Below are positions 51,027-59,184 of a stretch of 64,000 bases of DNA, one piece after another (positions within the stretch are counted from its first letter, which is position 1; the number at the start of each line of letters is the position of its first letter). The position numbers were made by a program, and so were the translations under genes. Below the pieces are notes generated by a model, which made no database searches, had not been told where the DNA came from, and saw nothing but the letters and a program-made list of their open reading frames with translations. This stretch comes from Rhizobium brockwellii (lineage in GTDB: Bacteria > Pseudomonadota > Alphaproteobacteria > Rhizobiales > Rhizobiaceae): NCBI RefSeq assembly GCF_000769405.2, contig NZ_CP053439.1:3038001-3102000 (forward strand), in the 5' to 3' direction.

Positions 51027-51071
51027 ATGATGCTGCCCGTGTGGATGGCGGGCAGAGAGAAAAGGACCTGA
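51027..51071 (+). CDS. 14-residue upstream ORF (putative leader peptide of cspA)
   Basis: ATG at 51027 is seven bases after GGAGG and codes for MMLPVWMAGREKRT, ending in TGA three bases before the cspA ATG and in the same frame as cspA. Ribosomes ending here would be placed at the cspA start, so translation may be coupled. Existence of the peptide is inferred only from the ribosome site and spacing. Confidence 0.45.
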   Translation: MMLPVWMAGREKRT

Positions 51072-51074
51072 GGC

Positions 51075-51290
51075 ATGGCAGAGACTGGCACTGTAAAATT
51101 CTTCAATACCGACAAAGGCTTCGGCTTCATCAAGCCGGACCGGGGCGGCGCCGATATCTTCGTTCACATTTCTGCCGTTCAGGCCTCTGGCCTGGCCGGT
51201 CTGACGGAAAACCAGAAGGTTAGCTTCGACACGGAGCCGGATCGCCGCGGCAAGGGCCCGAAGGCCGTCAATCTGCAGATTGCGGGCTGA
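51075..51290 (+). CDS. cspA: cold shock protein (CspA family)
   Basis: A 71-residue OB-fold nucleic-acid chaperone. The RNP1 motif KGFGFIKPD and RNP2 motif DIFVHISAV are present. Such proteins melt RNA secondary structure at low temperature or in stationary phase. The gene has a long structured leader and a short in-frame upstream ORF. A terminator follows at 51324-51345, making it a single-gene transcript. Confidence 0.97.
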   Translation: MAETGTVKFFNTDKGFGFIKPDRGGADIFVHISAVQASGLAGLTENQKVSFDTEPDRRGKGPKAVNLQIAG

Positions 51291-51323
51291 ACCCTTAACA
51301 AGGCTGGCGAGTTCGAGTTGAAG

Positions 51324-51345
51324 CCCGGCAGCAATGCCGGGTTTT
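51324..51345 (+). terminator. intrinsic terminator of cspA
   Basis: CCCGGCA-GCAA-TGCCGGG is followed by TTTTGTCGTT, 34 bases after the cspA stop. Confidence 0.8.
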
Positions 51346-51437
51346 GTCGTTCAGCCTTCGTTCAGCTACAAATCTGTACTGCTCTCATCATCGAGAAAGG
51401 GGCCGGCGTTCGGTTCCCGGGATTAGGATTTATGCTT

Positions 51438-51905
51438 ATGAACAGGCTCGCCAAGACCCTTCTGCTGACGGCAACCGCTGCAGCACTCACGCTTTCCGCC
51501 ATCGGTGAAGCGTCGGCCCGCGACCGCCACTGGCGCCACGGCAATCACGGCAACAACGATGCGTGGGTCGGCGGCGCCGTCGGCCTTGCCACCGGCCTGA
51601 TCGTCGGTTCGGCCATCGCCAACGCCAATAATGGTCCGGCCTACGAAGAGCGCCGCTACATCGACCCGGCCTACGAGCCGGATTATTACGAACCCGCTCC
51701 GGTCTATCGCGCCCCGCGCCGCGTCTATGTCGATCAGCCGCAATATGTTGAGCAACCGCGATACTATGCGCCCGTCCGCACAGCAGTAGAGCCCTGGTCG
51801 CCGCAATGGGAGCGCTATTGCTCCTACCGCTACCGCTCCTTCGATCCGCGCAGCGGCACCTATATCGGCAATGACGGCCGCAGCCACTTCTGCACCGCCG
51901 GCTAA
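51438..51905 (+). CDS. BA14K family exported protein
   Basis: A 155-residue protein with a signal peptide (MNRLAKTLLLTATAAALTLSAIGEASA), a Gly/Ala hydrophobic stretch (WVGGAVGLATGLIVGSAIANA) and a Tyr/Pro-rich region. It ends in the BA14K domain: WERYCSYRYRSFDPRSGTYIGNDGRSHFC, with two conserved cysteines. BA14K is a Brucella immunoreactive protein with lectin-like activity and a role in envelope or LPS integrity. The ATG at 51438 has AGGA nine bases upstream. It ends at a strong terminator. Confidence 0.9.
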   Translation: MNRLAKTLLLTATAAALTLSAIGEASARDRHWRHGNHGNNDAWVGGAVGLATGLIVGSAIANANNGPAYEERRYIDPAYEPDYYEPAPVYRAPRRVYVDQPQYVEQPRYYAPVRTAVEPWSPQWERYCSYRYRSFDPRSGTYIGNDGRSHFCTAG

Positions 51906-51927
51906 TCCCTCGATTATCCCCAATGCC

Positions 51928-51958
51928 AAGCGCCGCTTTTCAGCGGCGCTTTTGTTTT
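51928..51958 (+). terminator. intrinsic terminator of the BA14K gene
   Basis: AAGCGCCGCT-TTTC-AGCGGCGCTT is a perfect 10-bp stem, followed by TTGTTTTG. Confidence 0.85.
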
Positions 51959-51986
51959 GCCTGGGTCAACCGGCCTTCTTGTTCCT

Positions 51987-52099
51987 AGAGCATGATGCCG
52001 AAAAGTGTGCGCGGTTTTCGGACGACATCATGCTCTATTTCTTTGATTTAGATCAGGCTTCAGATTTTAGGCCGATCGGGCCTAAAATCATCCTGATCT
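51987..52099. repeat. two-hairpin intergenic repeat, copy 2
   Basis: AGAGCATGATG (51987-51997) pairs with CATCATGCTCT (52026-52036), as in copy 1. The second hairpin has AGATCAGG/CCTGATCT (52050-52057 with 52092-52099) around GATTTTAGGCC/GGCCTAAAATC (52063-52073 with 52079-52089). The SDR gene runs into this element and takes its last 14 codons and its stop from it. Confidence 0.85.
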
Positions 52100-52946
52100 G
52101 GAGCATGGACTCGGCCTCGGCATCAAAATCGGTCGAGACGCTCACGGTGCGCCACATCCGATCGGCTTCGATGCGCGCCGCATCCGCCTTTTCGACATTG
52201 CGTACCGCATCGCTGCCGAGCAGCAGCCGGAACGGCGGCTCTTCGAGACCGGCAATGTGGATGACGACTGCAGCCGCTCTGGCAGGATCGCCGGGCTGGC
52301 GACCATCATACTCACGCTGGAAGCGCACCGTAGCGCCGACCGTCTCCGCGTAGTCCTGCCGCCCTTCGGCAAGCACCGTCGAGGAGCCGGCGAAATCGGT
52401 CCTGAAGCCGCCGGGCTCGATCACCGTCACCCTGATGCCGAACGGCGCGACCTCTTTCGACAGTACCTCGGAAAAGCCCTCGACAGCGAATTTCGCCGCC
52501 GAATAGGCGCCGCGCCCGGCAGGTCCGATCCGGCCGCCGACCGATGAGAACTGGATGATGTGCCCCGCCCCCTGCCCGCGCATCAGGGCGATGACCGCCT
52601 TGGTCATGATGATCGTGCCGAAGAGATTGGTCTCGATCTGGGCGCGGAAATCGGCAAGACTGGTATCCTCGATCGAGCCGACATTGCCGTAGCCGGCATT
52701 GTTGACGAGCACGTCGATGCGCCCGAACCTCTTCACAGCAGCCTCGACTGCTGCCGCTGCCGCCGCCTCGTCGGTCACGTCAAGCGCCAGCGTCAGGACC
52801 TGATCGCCATACCGCTCGGAAAGATCGGCAAGCTGGCCGGGATCGCGCGCTGTTGCCACCAGATTGTCGCCAGCGGGCAATACCGCCTCCGCCAGCGCCC
52901 GGCCGAGACCGCGCGAACTCCCTGTTATCAACCAGACTCTGAACAT
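52053..52946 (-). CDS. short-chain dehydrogenase/reductase with repeat-derived C-terminus
   Basis: A 297-residue classical SDR. The cofactor loop is ITGSSRGLGRALAE (7-20), NNAG is at 82-85, the catalytic Ser is in QFSSVGG (132-138), and Y148/K152 are in YSAAKFAVEGF. It should oxidise or reduce an alcohol/carbonyl with NADP(H). The last 14 residues (RMILGPIGLKSEA region) are translated from the palindromic repeat at 51987-52099, so the original stop was probably lost or moved. It is divergent from an HxlR-type regulator, likely its controller. RBS AAGGAG precedes the ATG. Confidence 0.92.
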   Translation of the reverse strand: MFRVWLITGSSRGLGRALAEAVLPAGDNLVATARDPGQLADLSERYGDQVLTLALDVTDEAAAAAAVEAAVKRFGRIDVLVNNAGYGNVGSIEDTSLADFRAQIETNLFGTIIMTKAVIALMRGQGAGHIIQFSSVGGRIGPAGRGAYSAAKFAVEGFSEVLSKEVAPFGIRVTVIEPGGFRTDFAGSSTVLAEGRQDYAETVGATVRFQREYDGRQPGDPARAAAVVIHIAGLEEPPFRLLLGSDAVRNVEKADAARIEADRMWRTVSVSTDFDAEAESMLQIRMILGPIGLKSEA

Positions 52947-53046
52947 CGGAAACTCTCCTTCTTTGGTTCCCGGTTCATGTATGATCTATTGTATCCGATC
53001 GAAAGAAGGTACCCAGACGATCTATACACACCCTGAGGTAACTGAC

Positions 53047-53442
53047 TTGACCAGCGACATCTTCGATTTCTGCAGCAGCATGACGGACGAACAGGATGGG
53101 CGGGCCCGTGAACTGATCGAGCGAGCGGCGGCGAAATGGCCGCTACGCATCCTGCATGTGCTCTCCGATGCCGGCGCGCCCTTGCGCTTCTCGCGCCTTA
53201 TGGAGAGGGTCGAGGGCATCAGCCAGAAAGTGCTGACGCAGACGCTGCGCACCCTCGAAAGAGATGGCCTCATCATCCGCACGCTCTATCCCGAAGTGCC
53301 GCCGCGCGTCGAATACGAGTTGACGCCGCTCGGACGCGATCTCCTCATGCAGGTCGCCACGCTCTGGCGTTGGATCGTCGAACACCTCGACGATTTCGAT
53401 GCGCGCAAAGCCGTCAAGCTGATGGCTACCGCCAACGCTTAA
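53047..53442 (+). CDS. HxlR family transcriptional regulator
   Basis: A 131-residue winged-helix protein from the TTG at 53047 (GAGGT upstream); an ATG at 53080 is an alternative. The HxlR signature is AAAKWPLRILHVLSDAGAPLRFSRLMERVEGISQKVLTQTLRTLERDGLIIRTLYPEVPPRVEYELTPLGRDL. Such regulators respond to electrophiles or quinones. It lacks the N-terminal Cys often used for sensing, though one Cys is near the start (FDFCSS) if the TTG is used. The divergent SDR gene is the probable target. Confidence 0.9.
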   Translation: MTSDIFDFCSSMTDEQDGRARELIERAAAKWPLRILHVLSDAGAPLRFSRLMERVEGISQKVLTQTLRTLERDGLIIRTLYPEVPPRVEYELTPLGRDLLMQVATLWRWIVEHLDDFDARKAVKLMATANA

Positions 53443-54815
53443 GCCGGAATGCGGATCGTTGCTCTCAGCCCACCGAGCGGGCTGTCACTGAGCGTGACGT
53501 TGCCGCCGTGGCTGCGGGCAATGTCGCGGGCGATCGCAAGGCCGAGGCCGGTGCCTGATGCATCGAGGTTGCGCGCCGTATCCAGCCGGAAGAACGGCTT
53601 GAACACGTCCTCACGGTTCTTTTCGGGAATGCCAGGCCCGTCATCGTCGAAGATGACGGTCAGCCATTTGGCATTGTGCTTGGCCTCGATGTCGAGACTA
53701 TCGGCATACCGGCGCGCGTTCGAGGCAAGGTTGGTGACGAGACGCATGAAGGCGTTCGGTCTGACGGAAATATCGTCATCGCCTTCGATCGAATAGTTGA
53801 ATTTTTTACCGTGCAGGGCGAAATCGGATTCCAGCTTTGCGAAGATCTCGCTGAGTTTCAGCTGGCCGACATCCTCTTCGACCTCGCCGCGTGCAAAGGC
53901 CATGTAGGCCTCCAGCATGGTCTGCATGTCGTTGACGTCATCGTTGAGGCCATGCAGGTCGGGATTGTCGCCGGCCAGCGCCAGTTGCAGCTTGAAGCGG
54001 GTGAGGATGGTGCGCAGATCATGGCTGACGCCGGAGAGCATCGCGGTGCGCTGCTCGATCTGTCGTTCGATTCGCTCGCGCATCAGGATGAAGGCAAGGC
54101 CGGCGCGCCTGACCTCGTCGGCGCCGCGCGGATAGAAATTATCGGGCTTCTGCCCCTTGCCGAAGCTTTCCGCCGCGCGCGCCAGGGTGAGGATCGGCCG
54201 GATCTGCCCGCGCAGGAAGAGGATCGAGATGCCGATCAGCACCAGCGAAGTGCCGACCATCCAGACGATGAAGATATGCGTGTTGGAGGCATAGGTCTGG
54301 CTGCGCTTGGTCAGCACCCGCAGGATCTTGTTGTCGAGTTTGATGCGGATCTCGACGAGGTTCGAGTTGCCGACCGTGTCGATCCAGAAAGGCCGATGGA
54401 TCTCGTCGGTGATCTCGTCGCTGAGGATGCCGTCGAGGATCGAGAAGAACGGCTTGACGCGCGGCGGCGGCAGGTCGCCGTCCGGCTCGATCGAGATCTG
54501 CAGGCTCAGCTGGTCGCGAGCGATGCGGATGATCTCGCTGTAGTCCGAATTCTGCGGATAGGTCTCGATGATCTCGATGATCGCGGCAATGTCACGGGTG
54601 ACCGCAAGCGACAGCCGCTCCGTCACCATTTGCCAGTGGCGCTCCATGAAGACGGCGGCGACGACGGATTGCAAGAGCACCATCGGAATGATGATGATCA
54701 GCAGCGAGCGAGCGTAAAGTCCCGTCGGCAGCCGGCGGCGCAGCCAGCGGACGATCGAGCGCCAGCCCGGCGCAGAAGTGCGGTCTTCCCGCCGCAAGCT
54801 GTCGATCGTCACCAT
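53439..54815 (-). CDS. EnvZ-like sensor histidine kinase
   Basis: A 458-residue membrane kinase. Helices at about 36-57 and 181-201 enclose a periplasmic sensor of roughly 120 residues. HAMP follows (about 202-255), then HisKA with H265 in SGVSHDLRTILTRFKLQLAL, and a HATPase domain (N-box LVTNLASNARRYA, G1 DDGPGIP, G2 GTGLGLAIARDIARSHGG). It pairs with the response regulator just upstream. The stop overlaps the end of the HxlR gene by four bases. Start at 54815; no good ribosome site is seen, so translation may be coupled. Confidence 0.93.
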   Translation of the reverse strand: MVTIDSLRREDRTSAPGWRSIVRWLRRRLPTGLYARSLLIIIIPMVLLQSVVAAVFMERHWQMVTERLSLAVTRDIAAIIEIIETYPQNSDYSEIIRIARDQLSLQISIEPDGDLPPPRVKPFFSILDGILSDEITDEIHRPFWIDTVGNSNLVEIRIKLDNKILRVLTKRSQTYASNTHIFIVWMVGTSLVLIGISILFLRGQIRPILTLARAAESFGKGQKPDNFYPRGADEVRRAGLAFILMRERIERQIEQRTAMLSGVSHDLRTILTRFKLQLALAGDNPDLHGLNDDVNDMQTMLEAYMAFARGEVEEDVGQLKLSEIFAKLESDFALHGKKFNYSIEGDDDISVRPNAFMRLVTNLASNARRYADSLDIEAKHNAKWLTVIFDDDGPGIPEKNREDVFKPFFRLDTARNLDASGTGLGLAIARDIARSHGGNVTLSDSPLGGLRATIRIPA

Positions 54816-54839
54816 CAGCGCCGGTCCCGAACCTTGAGT

Positions 54840-55541
54840 TTAGTCGATGCTCAGCCTGTATCCGATGCCGCGCACGGTCTGCAGCCAGACCGGATTGGCG
54901 GGATCATCCTCGATCTTACGCCGCAACCGGTTGATCTGCACGTCGATCGTCCGCTCGCCAACTTCGGTATCGTTGCCGATCAGTTCATGGCGCGGGATCG
55001 TGTCGCCGGCGCGGCGCGCAAAGAGCAGCATGATCTCCTGCTCGCGGTCGGTGAGCCGGATCACCTCACTGGCTTTCTTCAGTTCCTTGCGGGTCAGCGA
55101 GAAGGTGTAGGGGCCGAACATCACCTGTTCGATCTTCGGTCCCTCGCCGCCGACGTTGCGACGCAGGATGTTGTTGATGCGCAGCACCAGTTCGCGCGGG
55201 TCGAAGGGCTTGGAAAGATAGTCATCGGCGCCCGCCTCGAGGCCTTCGATGCGGTTGCCCGATTCTGCCAGCGCCGTCAGCATGATGATCGGGACGTTCT
55301 TGATGGCGCGAAGCCCGCGGGTAACCTCGATGCCGGATTCGCCGGGCATCATCACATCCATGATGATCAGGTCGAAATCGAGACCCGCAAGCTTGCGCTG
55401 CGCCTCGGCGCCATCGGCGGCGACGGTGACGCGGAAGCCGTTCTCGGCGAGATAACGATTGAGCAGCGCGCGGATGCGGGAGTCGTCATCGACCACCAGC
55501 AAGTGCGCCGCATCGTCGGAAATACCTGTCTTGACCGCCAT
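54840..55541 (-). CDS. OmpR/PetR-like response regulator
   Basis: A 233-residue regulator. The receiver domain (about 13-125) has the acidic pair DDD at 18-20, phospho-acceptor D62 in LIIMDVMMPGESG and the conserved K in YLSKPFDPREL. The winged-helix output domain (about 140-230) is of OmpR type (LTDREQEIMLLFARRAGD...VQINRLRRKIEDDPANPVWLQTVRGIGYRL). The MarR gene stop TGA directly touches its ATG, so the two are tightly coupled. The pair resembles petP-petR of Rhodobacter, although no petABC is nearby. Confidence 0.93.
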   Translation of the reverse strand: MAVKTGISDDAAHLLVVDDDSRIRALLNRYLAENGFRVTVAADGAEAQRKLAGLDFDLIIMDVMMPGESGIEVTRGLRAIKNVPIIMLTALAESGNRIEGLEAGADDYLSKPFDPRELVLRINNILRRNVGGEGPKIEQVMFGPYTFSLTRKELKKASEVIRLTDREQEIMLLFARRAGDTIPRHELIGNDTEVGERTIDVQINRLRRKIEDDPANPVWLQTVRGIGYRLSID

Positions 55542-56033
55542 TCAATCCGCCTTCTGTCTGTCCCGCATGCCGCTGAGGAAGGCTTTTACGCCTTCTCGCA
55601 CCTCCGCAGAAGCCCCCTCGAATGCCCGCTCAATGCGGCGCGATTGCGGCTCGGCAAGCGCAAGCGCAAGCTCTCGTCCCGATTTCGTCGGATAGAGCTT
55701 GCGCTGCCGCCGGTCCTCGGGACCTGCCACCTGGCGAATATAGCCTGAATCGATCAGCTGTTTCAGCACCCTTGCAAGGCTCTGCTTGGTGATCTTCAGC
55801 GTATCGAGAAGATCGGCCACCGTCATGCCGGGATTGCGGTTGACGAAATGCACGACGCGGTGATGCGCCCGGCCGAATCCGCTCTTCTCAAGGATAGCGT
55901 CAGGATCGGAAACGAAGTCGCGATAGGCGAAGAAGAACAGCTCGATGATCTCGAAATCGATGATGCCTGTATCTTCCATCGGCGTGGCCAGCGGCTCTGG
56001 CTTGCCTGCTTTCGGGCCGGTCTGTCGTGACAC
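55542..56033 (-). CDS. PetP-like MarR family transcriptional regulator
   Basis: A 163-residue regulator from the GTG at 56033, with AAAGGAA upstream; the frame extends to 56060. The winged helix is FGRAHHRVVHFVNRNPGMTVADLLDTLKITKQSLARVLKQLIDSGYIRQVAGPEDRRQRKLYPTKSG. It heads the marR–response regulator–kinase operon. Length and gene order match PetP upstream of PetR. Its targets are unknown here. Confidence 0.9.
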   Translation of the reverse strand: MSRQTGPKAGKPEPLATPMEDTGIIDFEIIELFFFAYRDFVSDPDAILEKSGFGRAHHRVVHFVNRNPGMTVADLLDTLKITKQSLARVLKQLIDSGYIRQVAGPEDRRQRKLYPTKSGRELALALAEPQSRRIERAFEGASAEVREGVKAFLSGMRDRQKAD

Positions 56034-56297
56034 TCGGCATTTCCTTTCTTTTCCGCGCACTGCGGGAAACTTTCGCGAAGATATGCCGCTTTATTGATAT
56101 AAATTTGCGCCGCTATCAGCTTCCGCGAACTCTGCGGGAGCCCCGCACGGTCTCTCATTTCCCTGGCACTTCCCGGGAAACCAAGGCCCGTCCGGCACTC
56201 CGACGCAATACGCGATTTCCGCTTGCGTCTGTGGATAAAACGTAATGGGGACAACAATCAACAGGCATGGCGCTTGAAGTGCCGGAGGAGTTTGGGG

Positions 56298-56755
56298 ATG
56301 GCTTCGATTCCTTTGGATGAGCTGGACGGGGGCGCAGGCCAACCGCATCAACGTCGCCATCGCCATCTGGCAATGGGGACGGCTATTTCAGCCCGACCGA
56401 AAAGCTGAAGGGCATCCGCCTCGATCCGAAGGCTCCCTGCGCCTCAAGGCTGCCGGTCTCTAAATGATCTGCACATTTCCAAACACGCCGCCGAAGCCAA
56501 GGGCCACGCCGATGAAATGATGCTCGATTATCGCGGCGAGGTCATTGAGGCGACCGGCGGCAACATCTTCTTCATCAAAGACGGCGTCATTCACACGCCG
56601 ACCCTGGATTGCTTCCTGAACGGCATCATTCGCCAGACCGTCATCGACTCGGTCCCGAAATCGGCCCGTATAGCATCACGCCGTCGACGATCTCCGAAAC
56701 AGGGATGAACGACTACATGAAGGCAGCCTATCCGGCGGCGATCGCCGCCGAATGA
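56298..56755 (+). pseudogene. ilvE: branched-chain amino acid aminotransferase remnant
   Basis: Pieces of an IlvE-type enzyme are recognisable in order but in different frames. MASIPLDELDG is the N-terminus. After it about 70-80 codons are missing, then [32 protein letters not shown]-(stop for Y)-[39 protein letters not shown] and [14 protein letters not shown] second deletion removes the Gly-rich PLP region, and the end reads [14 protein letters not shown] and [16 protein letters not shown]. At least three frame changes, one nonsense codon and two deletions make it non-functional. Confidence 0.85.
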
Positions 56756-56801
56756 GGCCACCACGCAATCGGTCCGGCCGAGTACAGACCCCTCGGGCCG
56801 T

Positions 56802-57071
56802 TTATCTATGCGCCCGTGCCATGACCAGTCCGGCGAGCGTCGAGAGGATGCCGCCGCCGATCAAGCCGCCGATGCCGTCGGCGATCAGGCCGGTCATAGC
56901 CGCTTCTCCACCGACCATGCTGAGCAGCATACCGCCGGCGACGCCGCCGATCGCACCGGCGATCGTCCTGGCGACGACATTGATCGCCTGCTGCTTCAAA
57001 GCGGCGCTCGCGGCGTTGCCACCGATTGCACCGGCAATCAATTGTGTGATGAGCGGAAGTAGCGCTTCCAT
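56802..57071 (-). CDS. small glycine/alanine-rich membrane protein
   Basis: An 89-residue protein from the ATG at 57071, which has a strong GAGGAGGAAATC ribosome site. It is nearly all hydrophobic with glycine-zipper repeats (LIAGAIGGNAAS, TIAGAIGGVAGGMLLSM, LIADGIGGLIGGGILSTLAGLVM), likely two or three membrane helices. No named family is assigned, though it resembles short DNA-associated or glycine-zipper envelope proteins. Function unknown. Confidence 0.7.
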   Translation of the reverse strand: MEALLPLITQLIAGAIGGNAASAALKQQAINVVARTIAGAIGGVAGGMLLSMVGGEAAMTGLIADGIGGLIGGGILSTLAGLVMARAHR

Positions 57072-57254
57072 GATTTCCTCCTCTGGCGATCTCCCCGATC
57101 GCCGATCCATACCGAACCTTCGGCATATTAGTATTTTATCATATTTTGGAGGAAAGCGTTAAGAAAAATCAACCGAAGCGGGATTAAGGCAGGGAGAAGC
57201 GCCCCGGAACGAGGCGGTCCGACGTCCGCCTCGCCTCAGTTTCTGTCGATCACG

Positions 57255-57872
57255 TCATTGATAGACGTAGACGATCCGGCGCGTACCGGGATCGACCAGA
57301 ACCGGCCGATCGTTGATCCTCGTATAGCGGAACTCGTAGTCGGGAACCGTCTGGAAGGTGACGTCTGCAGGCACTTCCGCGCCGACCACGACATCGCCGC
57401 CAAGCTGCACCGTCTCACCCGGATTGGTTTCGATATAGGTGCGCACCGTCTCCGGCGGGGTGATAGTCTCGACCGCTCCCACGGGGCCGAGCAACTCGTC
57501 GCCCGGTGCCGGCTGCGGATCGGCCGGAACGACACTGGCGGTCGACTCATAGGTCACGCTGGGAACACCGATCTCGGCGCGGTGCTGCTCGACGATGACA
57601 GAGCTGCCGCCGTGATCGACCTGCAGATAATCGGCATAGACCCAGCCGCGCATGCCGTTGACGTCGACACGGCACCAGCGGCTGCCTTCGATGCAACCGT
57701 CGAGAACTGCGGTGGAGCCGCGGGTGGCAAGACCGACCGAGGGATATTGCGGGCCGGGGCCAGCGCGAACGTTGAGATCGTTGACCGTCGTCGCCATCAT
57801 CTCCGCCTGCGCAAGACCGGCGCTAGCCATCAGCACCGCGCCTGCCAGCAGAAAGTTTCTCTTCAAGGTCAT
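57255..57872 (-). CDS. exported SH3b / DUF1236 protein
   Basis: A 205-residue protein from the ATG at 57872 (AGGAGA upstream). The signal peptide MTLKRNFLLAGAVLMASAGLAQA is followed by a bacterial SH3 domain (MATTVNDLNVRAGPGPQYPSVGLATRGSTAVLDGCIEGSRWCRVDVNGMRGWVYADYL, about 26-85). A linker leads to a C-terminal DUF1236 domain (EFRYTRINDRPVLVDPGTRRIVYVY). It is probably periplasmic, binding cell wall or other proteins. Common in rhizobia, often in several copies. Confidence 0.9.
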   Translation of the reverse strand: MTLKRNFLLAGAVLMASAGLAQAEMMATTVNDLNVRAGPGPQYPSVGLATRGSTAVLDGCIEGSRWCRVDVNGMRGWVYADYLQVDHGGSSVIVEQHRAEIGVPSVTYESTASVVPADPQPAPGDELLGPVGAVETITPPETVRTYIETNPGETVQLGGDVVVGAEVPADVTFQTVPDYEFRYTRINDRPVLVDPGTRRIVYVYQ

Positions 57873-58159
57873 GTGATCGTCTCCTAGGTTTCGATGGGCT
57901 GACAACGCGCGGGGTTCCACGATGTTCCCCTGTGCTCCGCCAAGCGAAACACTACTAGCGTGAGATTTCATGCAAACGTTTGGAAGAATTGAGAAAAGCT
58001 CGATTTTCTCGCCCTGCGACGATGGCGAAGAGGGCATAAATTCTTGTTGCAGTCCGTCTTTTTACCGTGAGGCACACCGCCAATGTCACAAGATTCCGGC
58101 TGTCCTTGCCGTCGTTTCGGACTATACCCGAAGCAACAGAGACACCAAGCGAGGCACTT

Positions 58160-58819
58160 ATGGGCATGCTCCAGGCCGGCGTCATTCCGCTGACACCTTT
58201 CCAGCAAAACTGCACGATCTTCTTCGATCCCGACACCAAGGAAGGCGTCGTAGTCGATCCCGGCGGCGACGTGCCGCTCATCCTGCAGGCGATTGCCCAG
58301 AACGGCCTGACAATCAAGGAAATCTGGCTGACACACGGCCATCTCGACCATGCCGGCGGCGCCAGAGAATTGAAGGAAGCTCTCGGCATCGACGTGGTTG
58401 GCCCACATCAGGACGACCTGCCGCTGCTGCAGCGGATCGAAACCCAGGCTGAAAAATACGGCATATCAGGATTGCGTAACGTCGTGCCCGACCGCTGGCT
58501 GAAAGACGGCGACAAGATTTCTTTCGGCGCCCATGAATTCGAGGTCTATCACACGCCCGGCCATGCCCCCGGCCACATCATCTATTTCAACCGTGCGCAG
58601 AATTTCGCCCATCTCGGCGATGTCCTCTTCAACGGCTCGATCGGCCGCACCGACCTGCCGGGCGGCGATCATCAGCAGCTTCTCGATTCGATCCGCGACA
58701 AGGTATTGCCGCTTGGGGACGACGTCGGCTTCATCTGCGGCCACGGCCCCGGCAGCCGCATCGGCGACGAGCGGCGAAGCAATCCATTTCTGCAGGAGAT
58801 CAAACCTCGGAGTATCTGA
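58160..58819 (+). CDS. MBL fold metallo-hydrolase (YcbL/glyoxalase II-like)
   Basis: A 219-residue enzyme from the ATG at 58160. The metal motif is T-H59-G-H61-L-D63-H64 (WLTHGHLDHAGG), with a further His in HTPGHAPGHIIYF and the Asp in HLGDVLFNGSIGRTDLPGGD. It belongs to the hydroxyacylglutathione hydrolase-like group (YcbL), smaller than GloB, and probably hydrolyses a thioester. An ATG six bases later is also possible. Ribosome site GAGG. Confidence 0.92.
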   Translation: MGMLQAGVIPLTPFQQNCTIFFDPDTKEGVVVDPGGDVPLILQAIAQNGLTIKEIWLTHGHLDHAGGARELKEALGIDVVGPHQDDLPLLQRIETQAEKYGISGLRNVVPDRWLKDGDKISFGAHEFEVYHTPGHAPGHIIYFNRAQNFAHLGDVLFNGSIGRTDLPGGDHQQLLDSIRDKVLPLGDDVGFICGHGPGSRIGDERRSNPFLQEIKPRSI

Positions 58820-58832
58820 TGCGAGCTCACGC

Positions 58833-59174
58833 TCACATCATTTTTCGGCCGTTCGGCACCGGCTGTTCGACCGCAGCAAGCACGATCGCGCCGTTCTCGT
58901 CCTCGAATCCCAGCGTCAGCACTTCCGAGCGGAATGGCCCGATCTGGCGCGGCGGGAAATTGACGACGCCGAGCACCTGCCGGCCGATCAGGCTTTCCGG
59001 CGTATAATGCACGGTGATCTGCGCTGAGGATTTTTTCGTGCCTATGTCAGGACCGAAATCGATCAGGAGTTTGAACGCCGGCTTGCGTGCCTCCGGAAAG
59101 GGACTGGCTTCGATGATCGTGCCGACGCGGATATCGACACGCTCGAAATCGGCGTAGGTGATCTCTTCTGCCAT
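58833..59174 (-). CDS. csaA: tRNA-binding domain protein CsaA
   Basis: A 113-residue dimeric OB-fold protein related to the tRNA-binding domain of MetRS. Core: FERVDIRVGTIIEASPFPEARKPAFKLLIDFGPDIGTKKSSAQIT and the C-terminal GRQVLGVVNFPPRQIGPFRSEVLTLGF. CsaA has chaperone-like, export-related activity in Bacillus. Start at 59174 with GGAGA upstream; an in-frame extension to 59225 overlaps proC. It follows proC on the same strand and may be cotranscribed. Confidence 0.93.
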   Translation of the reverse strand: MAEEITYADFERVDIRVGTIIEASPFPEARKPAFKLLIDFGPDIGTKKSSAQITVHYTPESLIGRQVLGVVNFPPRQIGPFRSEVLTLGFEDENGAIVLAAVEQPVPNGRKMM

Positions 59175-59184
59175 ATGGTCTCCG

